From NCBI GenBank assembly GCA_036346255.1, contig CM070623.1, positions 23,256,875-23,320,874 of the forward strand: DNA of 64,000 nucleotides, read 5' to 3'. This DNA is from Ampelocalamus luodianensis. Taxonomy: Eukaryota > Streptophyta > Magnoliopsida > Poales > Poaceae. A program made the position numbers and the translations under genes. Position 1 is the first letter of the stretch. Each line of letters opens with the position of its first letter. The notes beneath the pieces were generated by a model. The model saw only the letters and a program-made list of their open reading frames with translations. It searched no databases and was not told where the DNA came from. Of this stretch, positions 33,533-44,377 are shown one piece after another.

Positions 33533-34847
33533 TTGATCACAAAAAATTATTATAACTCTGTGTTTCAGTATTTATGCTATGTTTAATTGTGAAAACTAAA
33601 AACTGAAAATAAAACGATTTGGACTTGGGCACAACGGTATGTTGGTGTGCTTTTGGGTGTGACTAGAATGGTGCCCGAGTCATTTAAGGACCGAGTTACT
33701 TGCGCCACCGTTCTGAGCATTTTGCGTGCTAACCACACTAGAGGGTATGGGACCTCTCTTGACTTAGTACTTTGGCGTGTATTGGCTCCGAGTCGCAGGG
33801 GGTCGCAGGAGGGATGGTGTTGGGAGCATGGTAGTTGTCCGAAAGGCTTTACCCTTCGTGGGTAGTTGTCTTTTCGGCTTTACCATGTAAGCGTATGGAT
33901 TTCTATCCATACGAGCGGCTCGTAGTTAATATACAATATTGAAAATGTCTCGTAGGACTTAGCTGTGCCGGCATACCTTCGGAAGTGTGCTTTTGTGGCA
34001 AAAAGGCGGTCTGAAGTGTGGGTATATTGGTACACCCCTGCAAGGTTTGATCTATTCGAATAGCCTCGTCCTAGGTTATGGACACGCTCGGATACGCCTC
34101 GTGAGAACTAGACTACAACCTTTTAATTAAAACTTGACATGGGTGGCATGAATGGGTAATTCATGCTATGGTCGTGGTGACTAATGGGTTAGTCACTTCT
34201 AGGATGTTGTCAACTACTTACTGTTATTTCTGTCGCTGTTATTTCAACATTAAAAATGAATTGCCAACTTGCTTTTAAATGTATTACATTTATTGCAAAT
34301 AAAGATTGATTTGTGCTAAAATGAGCCATACAGCCTCCACTTAAATAAGCCTACATGTAGTTATGCATAGGTCTGCTAGTCCACACGTCGATCTTGCAGT
34401 ACATTTTGTACTCATTTGCTTTGCTTAATGTTTTGTTGCAGAGGAGGCGGGTGAGCCCCAAGGGCCTTACTCGTGAGATGTGCGGGTTTTGGGACGACTA
34501 GCTTGGCGGTCCGGTTGGTTGCCTTGTGGGCTAAGGCACACTGATTGGCTTTTGTTTACAGCCATCTTATGGCACTTTTGCTTCCGCTGTTTACTTTGTT
34601 ATCTGTGTGTCATTTGGCCGATCGGCCCTCTGTTGTAATAACTCTACTTTGTTGTCTACTATTTAATATCGTAATGTTTGGATGCTATGTCTAGAATGGA
34701 GTTGATGCATAATTTTGTGAAGAGGTGTGTATACTGCAGTTCTGGGAAGTATACATATCTCGAGACTTGGTTTATTTGATTTGTGATGCTAGGACCAGGT
34801 GGTTGGTTAAGCATTACAAGCCAAATAAACTGGAGTCCTCACAAAGT

Positions 34848-34860
34848 TGGTATCAGAGCC
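34848..34860 (+). other. Primer binding site, initiator tRNA-Met type
   Basis: TGGTATCAGAGCC, four bases after the LTR end. Identical to the site of element B. Confidence 0.95.
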
Positions 34861-35512
34861 ATCCTGACCGTAGTAACCCAAGCATGATCGTCCTTAGGAT
34901 ATTTTGCAAAATCTTATTTTCAAAGTAAGAAATGGATTATGAAAGCTTAAGTAGATTCCCAGATTTTACTCCTTATCTATCTTAGCTTTCTACTCTCATC
35001 TTGCTCTAATTTGAGTTTTAAAAGTTGATTTCTCTCTTTCCTTTCAAAAGGTAGTTAATTATCGGTTAAATTGGTTTGGGAGAACCCTGAGAGTTGTAAC
35101 CTAAAAGTGTTGGCTGTCTGTCAATAGAAAATTGAAACTTCTGGAGCTGAAGACTTCGGCCAGGGACTTAAAGAAGAAAGTCTGAACAGCCAACTAGTGG
35201 TTAGTGTGTAGGATTGGAAATGAGAGGATAACCAAACTTGTGGGGATAAAAGTGTAAGATGTAATATGAGTTAGCTAAATGTCTAACCTTTTCTTAGAAG
35301 ATTTTACCTTGCTTCCCAGCTGTATTTCGAAATTGTCTTCCTAAAACTGATTGCTCGTTCTTCCATACGAGTTGGTCATATTAGGGAGTTGATTTTATGA
35401 ATTGCAACCTTGCCTTGTTGTTATGAACTGCTAGAGTTTATTTTGTAGAGTGTATGCTTGCTTTCTATGTTTTCTGTTATAAAATTGTTGCTAACTTACT
35501 TGGTGGAACAGG
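34861..35512 (+). other. Leader of the L4 element
   Basis: Non-coding sequence between primer site and gag ATG, alignable to the leader of element B. No upstream gene seen. Confidence 0.7.
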
Positions 35513-36518
35513 ATGGCTGGTGGAACCCGTAGTGGTCGAAATCAGTCGGCTGGTTCAGATGAGGAGCTTCCCTCTCCTCCGACCATGGCTGAGGTTCTCG
35601 CTCAGATCGAGCGGAACCATATGGATCAGACTCGGATTCTAGAGGTCATCGCGAGGAACACCTCCACTCCCACGGGTGCCTCGGGACCTGGAGGTAGTGG
35701 GCACCAGTCTCGTGGGGGACTCGCGGAGTTCCTCCGTACACAGCCACCGACTTTCTCCCGGTCTGAGGACCCACTTGACGCAGATGATTGGCTGCGTCTG
35801 GTTGAGTGAAAGCTCAACATCGCTCAGTGCCAGGAGCGAGAGAAGGCACTGTTTGCATCCCACCAGCTTGAGGGTGCAGCACTCTCGTGGTGGGAGAACT
35901 TCCTCGCTATGCAGCCTGCTGGCCATGTGGTCACATGGGAGGAGTTTCACACTACTTTCCGTCGGGCTCATGTCCCCGCCAGTCTTATGAAGCTGAAGAA
36001 GAAGGAGTTCCTTGCGCTCAAACAGAGGCGCAAATCTGTGACTGAGTACCTACATGAGTTCAACCATTTGACAAGGTACGCTCCTGCTGAGGTGGCCACT
36101 GATAAGGCCAAGTAGGAGAAGTTTATGGAGGGCTTGTCTGAGGAGTTGCAGGACAAGCTCTCCATTGTGGATTTTGCTGATTTTCAGACCTTGGTGGACA
36201 AGGCTATCGTCGCCGAGCACAAGGCGAAGGCGCTGGGTGAGTCCCACAAGCGCAAGTGGGAGGCGCAGCGATCTGCGCAGGCCAACCTCTCCCGTCCCCG
36301 TGTTGGGCCTGCATCAGGGGCCCGTTCTTTGGCTTCACCACCGCCGAGGCCGACAGCGCCAGTTCACCGTCCCCGCAGCCGTGATTCGATCCACGCACCT
36401 CGCCCAGCAGCAGGGTAACCCCCGTAACCCGGCTGCTGAGGTCACTTGTTTCCACTGCCACAACAAGGGTCACTATGCGAATAGTTGCCCTCAGAAGATT
36501 GGAGCGCCCTCGTCCTAA
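35513..36518 (+). pseudogene. gag of the L4 element, broken
   Basis: The ATG at 35513 opens MAGGTRSGRNQSAGSDEELP. Capsid blocks follow: EFLRTQPPTFSRSEDPLDAD, DDWLRLVE, EFLALKQRRKSVTEYLHEFN and GLSEELQDKLSIVDFADFQT. Near the end is the nucleocapsid zinc knuckle CFHCHNKGHYANSC (CX2CX4HX4C). Breaks: TGA at 35807-35809 where copy B has Arg (CGA-type), TAG at 36113-36115 in a Lys-Glu-rich stretch, and a frame change near 36390-36415 that puts the knuckle in another frame. Gag forms the virus-like particle in the cytoplasm and packages element RNA; this copy cannot make it whole. Confidence 0.9.
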
Positions 36519-36588
36519 TGGAGGACGCGGCGAGGGAGTGGTCACCCACCGACGTAAGATCATCCGAAGACCCGGGGTGTGGGAGTGG

Positions 36589-38757
36589 CGAGTCAACCAT
36601 ATCTCGGCTGAGGAGGCTCAGGAGGTGCCTGATGTTGTGCTGGGTACACTTCTTGTTAACACTCGTCCTGCTGCAGTATTATTTGATTTAGGAGCATCGC
36701 ATTCTTTTATTTCAAGATCATTTGCTGCTGCCAGTGGTCTTCACTGTGTTCCTTTGGGGGTACCTTTGCTTATTCGCTCTTCGGGGTCGGAAATGAGAGT
36801 TGATCTAGAATGCCGGGATGTTCCTATTGAAGTTGAAGGTGTAAGATTCTTGGCAAATCTTATCCTGCTCAACTCAGCAAGCCTGGATGTGATTCTTGGC
36901 ATGGATTGGTTGTCCCAACACTTGGGACAAATTGATTGTGCCAGGAAGATTGTCTATCTCACCAGCCCCTCAGGCAAACTAGTTGGGTTTTCACCGCAGC
37001 TGCAAGGGCCACACCTTTGTGCACTTCAAGCAAAGCCAGCCTTGGAGATTCAGGATGTTCCCACAGTTTGCGACTTCGTGGATGTTTTCCCCGAAGATTT
37101 GCCTGGGATGCCTCCAGTTCGAGATCTTGAGTTTGTCATTGAGTTGCTACTCGGTACTGCTCCAATTTCGAAGGCGCCATATCGAATGCCTCCCAATGAG
37201 TTAGAGAAGTTGAAGAAGCAACTAGGTGAGCTTCAAGCGAAGGGTTTTATCCGTCCTAGCTCATCTCCTTGGGGTTGTCCAGTGATCTTTGTGAAAAAGA
37301 AGGACAAGACTTTGCGCATGTGTGTTGATTACCGTCCTCTTAATGAGGTGACGGTGAAGAACAAGTATCCTTTGCCCCGCATTGATGATATTTTTGATCA
37401 GTTGTCTGGAGCCCGGGTATTCTCCAAGATTGACTTGAGGTTGGGGTATCATCAAGTCAGAATCAGGGCTGAAGATATCCTGAAGACGCCTTTCACTACT
37501 CGTTATGGTCTTTACGAGTACACCGTCATGTCTTTTGGCTTGACCAATGCTCCCGCCTTGTTCATGAATCTCATGAACTCAGTGTTCATGGAATACTTGG
37601 ATAAGTTTGTGGTGGTATTTATTGATGACATCCTTATTTACTCCAAGAGTGAAGAAGAGCATGCTGAGCATCTGAAGCTTGTGTTGGGAAAGCTGCGTGA
37701 GCACCAGCTATATGCGAAATTCAGTAAGTGCGAGTTCTGGTTGAAGGAAGTGACATTCCTAGGCCATGTTCTTTCAGCCGGAGGCATAGCTGTGGATCCT
37801 AGCAAGGTCAGCGACGTGCTATCTTGGGGTCAGCCCAAGTCAGTCACCGATGTGCGGAGTTTTCTTGGTTTAGCAGGTTACTACCATCGCTTTATCGAGA
37901 ACTTCTCCAAGATCGCGAAGCCGATGACTGAGTTGCTCAAGAAGGACAAGAAGTTTGCCTGGTCCTCTGCATGTGAAGGGAGTTTTCAGGAACTCAAAAA
38001 GCGGTTGACGTCAGCCCCTGTTCTTGTTCTTCCTGATGTCCACAAGAGCTTCGATATCTTTTGCGATGCCTCTCGTCAGGGACTCGGTTGTGTTCTTATG
38101 CAAGAAGGCAGAGCAGTGGCCTATGCGTCAAGGCAGTTGAGGCCTCATGAACTCAACTATCCTACCCATGATTTGGAGTTAGCTGCTGTGGTTCATGCAC
38201 TCAAGATTTGGCGGCATTATCTGATCGGTAACCGCTGTGAGGTGTATTTTGATCACAAGAGCTTGAAGTATTTGTTCACCCAGCCGGATCTGAACCTCAG
38301 GCAAAGAAGGTGGTTGGAATTGATCAAAGATTATGACATGGGCATTCAGTATCATCCGGGCAAGGCCAATGTTGTTGCCGATGCACTGAGTCAAAAGGTG
38401 TGTTGCAATACTTTGATGCTCCAAGAGCAGCAGCCTGCCCTTCTTGAAGAATTTCAGCGGCTCAATCTGGGTTTAGTTGAGCACGGTTCCCTTGCTGCTT
38501 TGGTTGTACAACCAACCTTGGTGGATCAAATCAAGGCGGCACAGCAATCAGATGATGGTGTAGGTCACATCAAGGAAAACATCAGGAATGGGACAACCAA
38601 GTGTTTCTCAGAAGATGAGCACGGTGTTGTGTGGTTTGGACAACGTCTTGTGGTCCCAAAAGTCATGGAATTGCAGGATTTGATTCTCCGCGAAGCCCAT
38701 GATTCCCCCTTGTCCATCCATCCCGGGGCCACCAAGATGTACCAAGATCTTCGTTAG
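36589..38757 (+). pseudogene. pol of the L4 element: protease, RT, RNase H, integrase N-terminus
   Basis: One open frame. Protease: VLFDLGASHSFIS, with the catalytic DSG changed to DLG (Leu codon TTA at 36688-36690). RT: MCVDYRPLNEVTVKNKYPLP, KIDLRLGYHQ (the usual Ser of RSGYHQ is Leu, codon 37441-37443), VMSFGLTNAPALF and the catalytic VFIDD. RNase H: FDIFCDASRQGLG, the ELAAVVHALK block and a late VVADALS. Integrase begins with the His pair of the HHCC finger (HDSPLSIHPGATK) and stops at TAG 38755-38757. The frame upstream to 36475 is shadow sequence overlapping the end of gag. Chromovirus order PR-RT-RH-INT. Confidence 0.95.
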
Positions 38758-39361
38758 AGATTTTGGTGGACCCGAATGAAGCGCGAGATTGCCAAGTTCG
38801 TTGCTGAGTGTGACTTGTGTTGTCGGGTTAAGGCCGAGCATCAGCGTCCAGCCGGACTTCTCCAGCCTTTGCCAGTTCCTGAATGGAAGTGGGATTCCGT
38901 TGGTATGGATTTCATCACCGGTTTGCCCCGTACTTCTTCTAGGAAGGATGCTTTGTGGGTCATCATTGATCGGTTGACGAAAGTAGCCCACTTCCTTCCA
39001 CTGCAGGCTAAGATTGATGTGAGTCAATTGGCAGACCTCTACATATCCCGCATCGTGAGCTTGCATGGTGTGCCACGAACGATAGTGTCAGATCGTGGCT
39101 ATCTTTTCACCTCTCGGTTGTGGCACAAATTGCAAGAGGCTATGGGGACCCGCCTTTCTTTCAGCTCAGCTTATCATCCCCAAACCGATGGTCAGACGGA
39201 GCGAGTTAACCAAGTTTTGGAAGACATGCTCCGCGCTTGTGTTCTTTCCTACGGAAAGAATTGGGACAAGTGTTTGCCGCTTGAAGAATTCTCCTATAAC
39301 AACAGCTTTCAGGCTAGTCTCGGCATGGCACCGTTTGAAGCCTTGTATGGGAGAAGGTGCA
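38758..39361 (+). pseudogene. pol of the L4 element: integrase core
   Basis: Same frame as the preceding pol segment after one nonsense codon. It carries CDLC (second half of the zinc finger), catalytic Asp in GMDFITGLP, catalytic Asp in IVSDRG and Glu in GQTERVNQ; the last two are 35 residues apart, as in DD35E integrases. Typical flanks HPQTDGQTERVNQ and NNSFQASLGMAPFEALYGRR are present. Coding is cut at 39361 by solo LTR E, whose first bases create a stop. Confidence 0.95.
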
Positions 39362-40390
39362 TGTAACATCCCAATTTTGGGCTTGTGTTTCAAATGTAAG
39401 AAAATTAGTAGAAATTAAAACTTTTTCTTACATCATGCATTTCCTGTATGTACTAAACAATTATTGTACAAGAGTTATAGAAATACATAGTCACAAGTCT
39501 TTGATCCAAATCTTGATCCTTCAAAAACATTCTTGTTCCATCTTGTGATAATCTCCTGGAAATATTTTTCCTAAATTCTTGGGTTGGTATGTGACCCCTT
39601 TGAAAAAATTCACAATTTTTAGAAATTGTTTGAATACTTTTGGAGGTTAGTCAAACCTACTCAAATTCTGGTCAAACTGGGGACCAGCACCTTGTGGAAT
39701 TTTTGGAGGAAAATGTATAGCACAAAAACCTCTGGAAATTTTATACAAGGTCAATAACTCAGCTAGCAAGCTCCTGTAAAAATTTCATAATTTTTGGAGT
39801 GAGTTGCTACCTCAAGCAAATCCCCAAGTTTAAGCTCGGTTTGAAACCCAAAATTAGGGCTGAGTCGGACTCGGGCTCGAGTCAGACCCGAGTCCGACCC
39901 AGCTTTTGGTCTTGGTCGAGCCAGCCACTTAGACCTCCTCGGGCTCGCGCCACTCGGGCGTCAGCGGTGGGTGGTCCAGGCCGTTGGATTCTCATCCAAT
40001 GCTCCCGACCTCCCCACTGCTCTACTAAGCATTGGAGCACCCTCAGCCGAGTGATGTTGATCCTGCAGTCTAGGACCTCCCCAGGACCTCCTCTCCGCTA
40101 AGACCTCCTCTGCCTCGGGAGACAAAGGACGTCCAGGACCTCCCCAAGTGCATCAGGGACGTCTAGGACCTCCCTCAGCCCTGTTTTTCTTCTGTCAGTG
40201 TCAGAGCGGTTGGGAGCAGTGGCCTGTCACTTTTTGGTCCTTCCCAACGTCTATTTCTGCCACACATTTATTGTGTCAGACCTTTTGCCCTAAAAGAAGT
40301 CAGCCCCTACCAGCTCCTGTCGCATCTAGCAAGTCCATGGCAGGGTGTGTGCACCCGAAGCTTGCTCTGCCCATGGCTTTGCTCTTTTGT

Positions 40391-40399
40391 CTACATAAG
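40391..40399 (+). promoter_or_regulatory. TATA-like box of LTR E
   Basis: CTACATAAG followed by ACCCCGAGCTCCTCC, ~1.03 kb from the LTR start. Weak match to consensus but same position as in C, D and F. Confidence 0.4.
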
Positions 40400-40723
40400 A
40401 CCCCGAGCTCCTCCCTGTCTCCTTTAGTCTTTCTCTCCCTCCACCAAACTTCAAGAACACACCATTGTCGGTTTTTGAAGTTCTTCAAGATCACCCGAGC
40501 TCCTGCGGTTTAATTGCCAACTTGGTTTCCATCTTGTTCAATTATTCCACCTCGGGCATCTTTTCTTAACCAAATCGGTTGGTTTCAGGGGAAGGTATTG
40601 TGGGGACCTGTTCTTCAAGGCCGTCCCTGTTTTCTTCTTCGTCTCCGGCAAGCTTGGTCACCGGAGCACCTCTTTCGGCATCAACCTCTCCTCCGAGCTC
40701 CTCTGGACCTCATCTTGGCCCTG

Positions 40724-40729
40724 GTGAGT
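40724..40729 (+). other. Splice-donor-like GTGAGT closing leader exon 1 in LTR E
   Basis: CTTGGCCCTG is followed by GTGAGT. In the frame needed to join block 2, the upstream ~60 nt stay open and are Ser/Pro-rich (SASTSPPSSSGPHLGP). Confidence 0.4.
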
Positions 40730-41159
40730 TCATCCTAGCCTCCTAGAGCTCGAGGATTAGCTTAGTTAGAGCGTAGCATAGCTTTGTCATCGTTTTCGGT
40801 TTTGCCAAAACCCTAATTACCACCCTCTCCGGCTCGCCGGCGTTCTGAGCCATCGTCGCCGTCGAGAGCTAGCCCAGTAGGTCCGCGGTGCTTTTATGAG
40901 CGTAGTGGTGCCCTTGGTTCCCGCCGACGTGGTCCACGTCGCCGGCGGTGAGCTCTCCTTTGGCTCGGGCATTTTTGCCGTGTCGTACTCGGACAGGATC
41001 CTTGAGCTTATGATTGGCATTAATGGCTGTCCGAGGTTGTCCTTTATTGCTGTCTTGCCGGCAGTGTGCGTGTGCCCTCTAAGCCCCAACTTCCTTGGAG
41101 GAATCGTATCCATTAAAGATCACCCTAAGAGTAGATCTGTGCCGTAGAGCGTTTTCTGT

Positions 41160-41990
41160 GAAAACTCTAAATCTTAGGACCTCCTAGGGTTAATCTCGGC
41201 CGTTGAAGACCTCCTCAGATTAGCTCTTGGTCGTAGGATCCCTCTCTGTTAAAACCTAGCGCCAGGACCTCCCCTTTTGTTTTGATCATAGCCGTCCAGG
41301 ACCACCCTAGTTAAATCCTGGCCGATAGGACCACTTCTGCGCAAAAAGACCTCTCCATGGTCATTTTGCAAAGACCACCCCTAGACCACCCCTCGGGGTC
41401 CTCTTTGTAAAAAGCCACCCCTGGTCTTTTACAAAGACAACCCGCTCAGGACCTCTTAGGCGCGATCCTAGCCGTTCACGACCTCATTGGATCTAGATCT
41501 GAGCGTAGATCTCCTTTGGAAAATCCCTAGTCTCAGGACCTCCCTCCACGTCGATCTGGACCGTTCAGGACCTCCCTGGGCCTAATCTGAGCCGTCCAGA
41601 TCTCCTCCCGTTAAAACCCTGTCGCGTAGGACCTCCCCGAGTAGATCTTGACCGTCTAAGACCTCCCCCTTTAGATCCGTAGTGTTAGGACCTCCTCCTC
41701 TGGTCTAAACCGTCAGATTTAGATCTAACAGGCTAGACCTCTCTCCGTAGGTTTAACCTTAGGACCTCCCCTAGTGCTCGGGACCGCCAGATCTTGATCT
41801 GACGGTCACGACCTCCGTTAGGCGCGAGGACCTCCTTTGCGTGTGTTGTGCATGCACTGGTCGTGGCCGTTGGATCCAATCTCAACGGTCCAGACCTCCC
41901 GATCTTGAGAGGAGGTCTTTTGAGCGCTGAGTTTCGAGGTCCGTGGCCCTGCGATGCAAGATCAACGGCCCACGACCTCTCCTTTTTCCT
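41160..41990 (+). repeat. GACCTCC / AGATCT degenerate array in LTR E
   Basis: Motifs at ~25-45 bp spacing: GACCTCC, GACCACC, GGTCCTCTTTG and TGCAAAGACC, with (A/T)GATCT and GCCGT(T/C) between. Same design as in C, D and F. Confidence 0.75.
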
Positions 41991-42729
41991 TTAGTTCATT
42001 TGGACCCCCCCCTCCCGAGAGCTCAAATTTTCTAAGTCTTTTGATGTTTCAAATTTCAAAAGCGCATAACTTTGTCAGTTGAACTCCTTTTTGAATGATT
42101 CCAATTGCTTTAGCTCTGTTAGAGTATGAACTTTAATTTGAGAATGAATTTAGTCACTGTTATATAGTAGAAAATGACTTTAACTGCATGATCTTGTTTG
42201 GTGAAAAAGGTTGTTTAGAAATTCATTGAAAATTTGTAAAATGCATAACTTATTCTCTGTTATTCCAAACTGAGCAAACTAAGTTTTGTTAAAACCCACT
42301 AGGAATGTACTGTAATATAGAATAGGTCTTCATATGATCCTTGCCACTAAAATTAATGATTCACTAGTTTTAGAACTTAGAAAAATCATAACTAATTCTT
42401 TTCAACTCCAAATTGTGCAAACTCAGTTTTGCTGTTGTTAGGATAACCATATCTACCTACCATAAAAATTTCAAGTTCCAGATCATTCTAGAAATTTTCA
42501 CCATGAACAGTAACCGTAATTAATTTAATTAGGATTTTTCAGGCTGAGAGAACTTAGTTTAGCCATAACTTTTTCATGCTAAGTCCAAATGAAGTGATTC
42601 TTGTTTCTAAAATTGTCTAAAATCAACTTCTAGCTGCTGTAGAAATTTCATGGGTTTTGGATGTTCTCTGCTGTTGAGACCCTTTTGGTGTTCTTCGTTC
42701 TTATTGGTTTTATCGCCTTTTCGCGTTAG

Positions 42730-42789
42730 GTTTCGAAGAATTTATTGAACCTGAGCACTCCCCTCTGCAGCAAGACCAATCCCAGCAAG
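42730..42789 (+). other. Exon-like block 2 in LTR E (60 nt)
   Basis: Preceded by TTTTCGCGTTAG and followed by GTAAGC, so both splice signals are intact. It is 60 nt and reads FEEFIEPEHSPLQQDQSQQ. The last base G plus AG of block 3 makes a Glu codon, so the join at 43976 is in frame. Confidence 0.5.
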
Positions 42790-43975
42790 GTAAGCAGTTT
42801 GATCATGTTAATCCCAGTATTTTAAGTATTTATGTTGATTACAACTTCTATGTATGCATTGCTACTTTGTGTTAAACTATTGTCGTTAGTTGGCCTAGTA
42901 GATGCATTTCCTTAGCAAATGATTATCCTCTACTACCGTGAGCCTAGGTTATTGCTGTGATATAGAGTTCGTGGATGAGCTCTTGTCACTTAGTAGTTGC
43001 GAATTAATTGCTTAGCTATGCTTAGCTTCCGGTAGAAATGGGCAGTTATCAACTTGTGGATAACCTTGATCACATAAAACTTATTATGATTATGATTTCC
43101 ACCTTGTGCCATGTCTACTTATGAAAACTAAAACTAAAAAAACAAAATGATTTGGACTTGGGCACAATGGTATGATTGGTGTGCTTTTGGGTGTGACTGC
43201 AATGGTGCCCGGGTCAATTAAGGACCGATCATCTTGTGAGTACCTGTTATCTCGAGCAATTTGTGTGTACTAACCACACTAGAGGGTATGGGACCTCTCT
43301 TGACTTAGTACTTTGGCGGGTATTGGCTTCGGGTCGCAGGGGGTCGCAGGAGGGATGGTGTTGGGACCATTGTAGTGTCCGAAAGACTTCACCCGTGATG
43401 GGATTTGTTGTCCTTCGGCTTGCAATGTAAGCATATGGATTCTGATCCATACGAGCGGCTCGTAGTCAATGCACAATATTGGAAAGCGTCTCGTAGGACT
43501 TAGTCGTGCCGGCATACCTTCGGAAGTGTGCTTTGTGGCTTAAAGGCGGTCTAAAGTGTGGGTACATTGGTACACCCCTGCAGGGTTAAAACTATTCGAA
43601 TAGCATCGGCCTAGGTTATGGACATGCTTGGGTAAGCTTTCAAGAGTTAGACTACAACCTTTTAATTAAAACTTGATGGGTGGTACGAATCGGGGATTCG
43701 TGCTATGTTGTGGTGGCTATTGGGATAGTCACTTCCAGGTGGTTACTTGTATGTATCTTTATTTCGCTGTTATTTTGACATTAAAACAGATTTGCACACT
43801 TGCTTTTAAGTGTATTACATTATTGTAAATAAAGATGGCTTTGTGCAAAATGAGACATACAACCTCCACCTAAATAAGCTTGCATGTAGTTTATGAATAG
43901 GTCTGCTATTCCACACGTCAGTCTTGCGAGTACCTTTGTGTACTCAGTTATCTTGCTTAAATGTATTTGTTGCAG

Positions 43976-44043
43976 AGGAAGAAGGTGAGCTTGAGGGGCC
44001 TCACTTCTGTGAGTTGTGCTGTGGTAGCCTGAGAGGCGTCTAG
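43976..44043 (+). other. Exon-like block 3 in LTR E
   Basis: After TATTTGTTGCAG the frame reads EEGELEGPHFCELCCGSLRG and stops at TAG 44041-44043. The implied intron from 42790 to 43975 is 1186 nt. Confidence 0.5.
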
Positions 44044-44377
44044 CTTGGCGGCCCGGTCGGTTGCCTTGTGGGTTGTGTGGCTAACCGGTCGACTTTTGTT
44101 CTAGCCATCTTATGGCACCTTTTGCTTCCGCTGTTATTCTTGTATATTGTTCTATTTGGCCGGTCGGCTCTTTTGTAATAACTTACTTTATCTATGTCAT
44201 TTACTAGACTTGTTAATGTTTGTTGTATGGAAATGATGTGTAATTTTGTGATGATGTGCATGTGTTGCAATTCTGGGAAGCATATGTCCATCGAGGCTTA
44301 GAATGTTTAATTAGTAATGCTAGAACCATTTGGAGGTTAAGTGTTACTAGTTAAATATTCTGGGTCCTCACAGTGCA

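Larger units (their letters stand above)
30815..34843 (+). mobile_element. 5' LTR of the L4 element, 4029 bp
   Basis: TGTAACATCC...GTCCTCACA. The first ~60 bp and the last ~1.7 kb clearly resemble L5 LTRs (hairpin, CTATTCGAATAG, exon-like blocks, terminal 150 bp). The middle, including U3 and the early leader, is unrelated and lacks the GACCTCC array. It contains a strong 14-bp hairpin (32672-32704). Confidence 0.95.
39362..44372 (+). mobile_element. Solo LTR E (L5 family), 5011 bp, target duplication GTGCA
   Basis: TGTAACATCC at 39362 to GGTCCTCACA at 44372, with identical GTGCA at 39357-39361 and 44373-44377. It sits inside the integrase gene of the L4 element and contains no internal element sequence. 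LTR plus one duplication is 5016 bp, a multiple of three, so the host frame resumes in register, though the LTR itself is full of stops. It is the best-preserved L5 copy for the TATA box, exon-like blocks and GACCTCC array. Confidence 0.97.

Noticed and set aside
36475..36588. ATG at 36475 as the true pol start
   Set aside because: This part overlaps the gag zinc knuckle in another frame. In element B gag and protease share one frame, so the offset here is frameshift damage.
44341..44377. ATG at 44341 as the start of a 207-codon protein
   Set aside because: The first codons are the end of solo LTR E plus its target duplication. The integrase reading frame was simply interrupted there.
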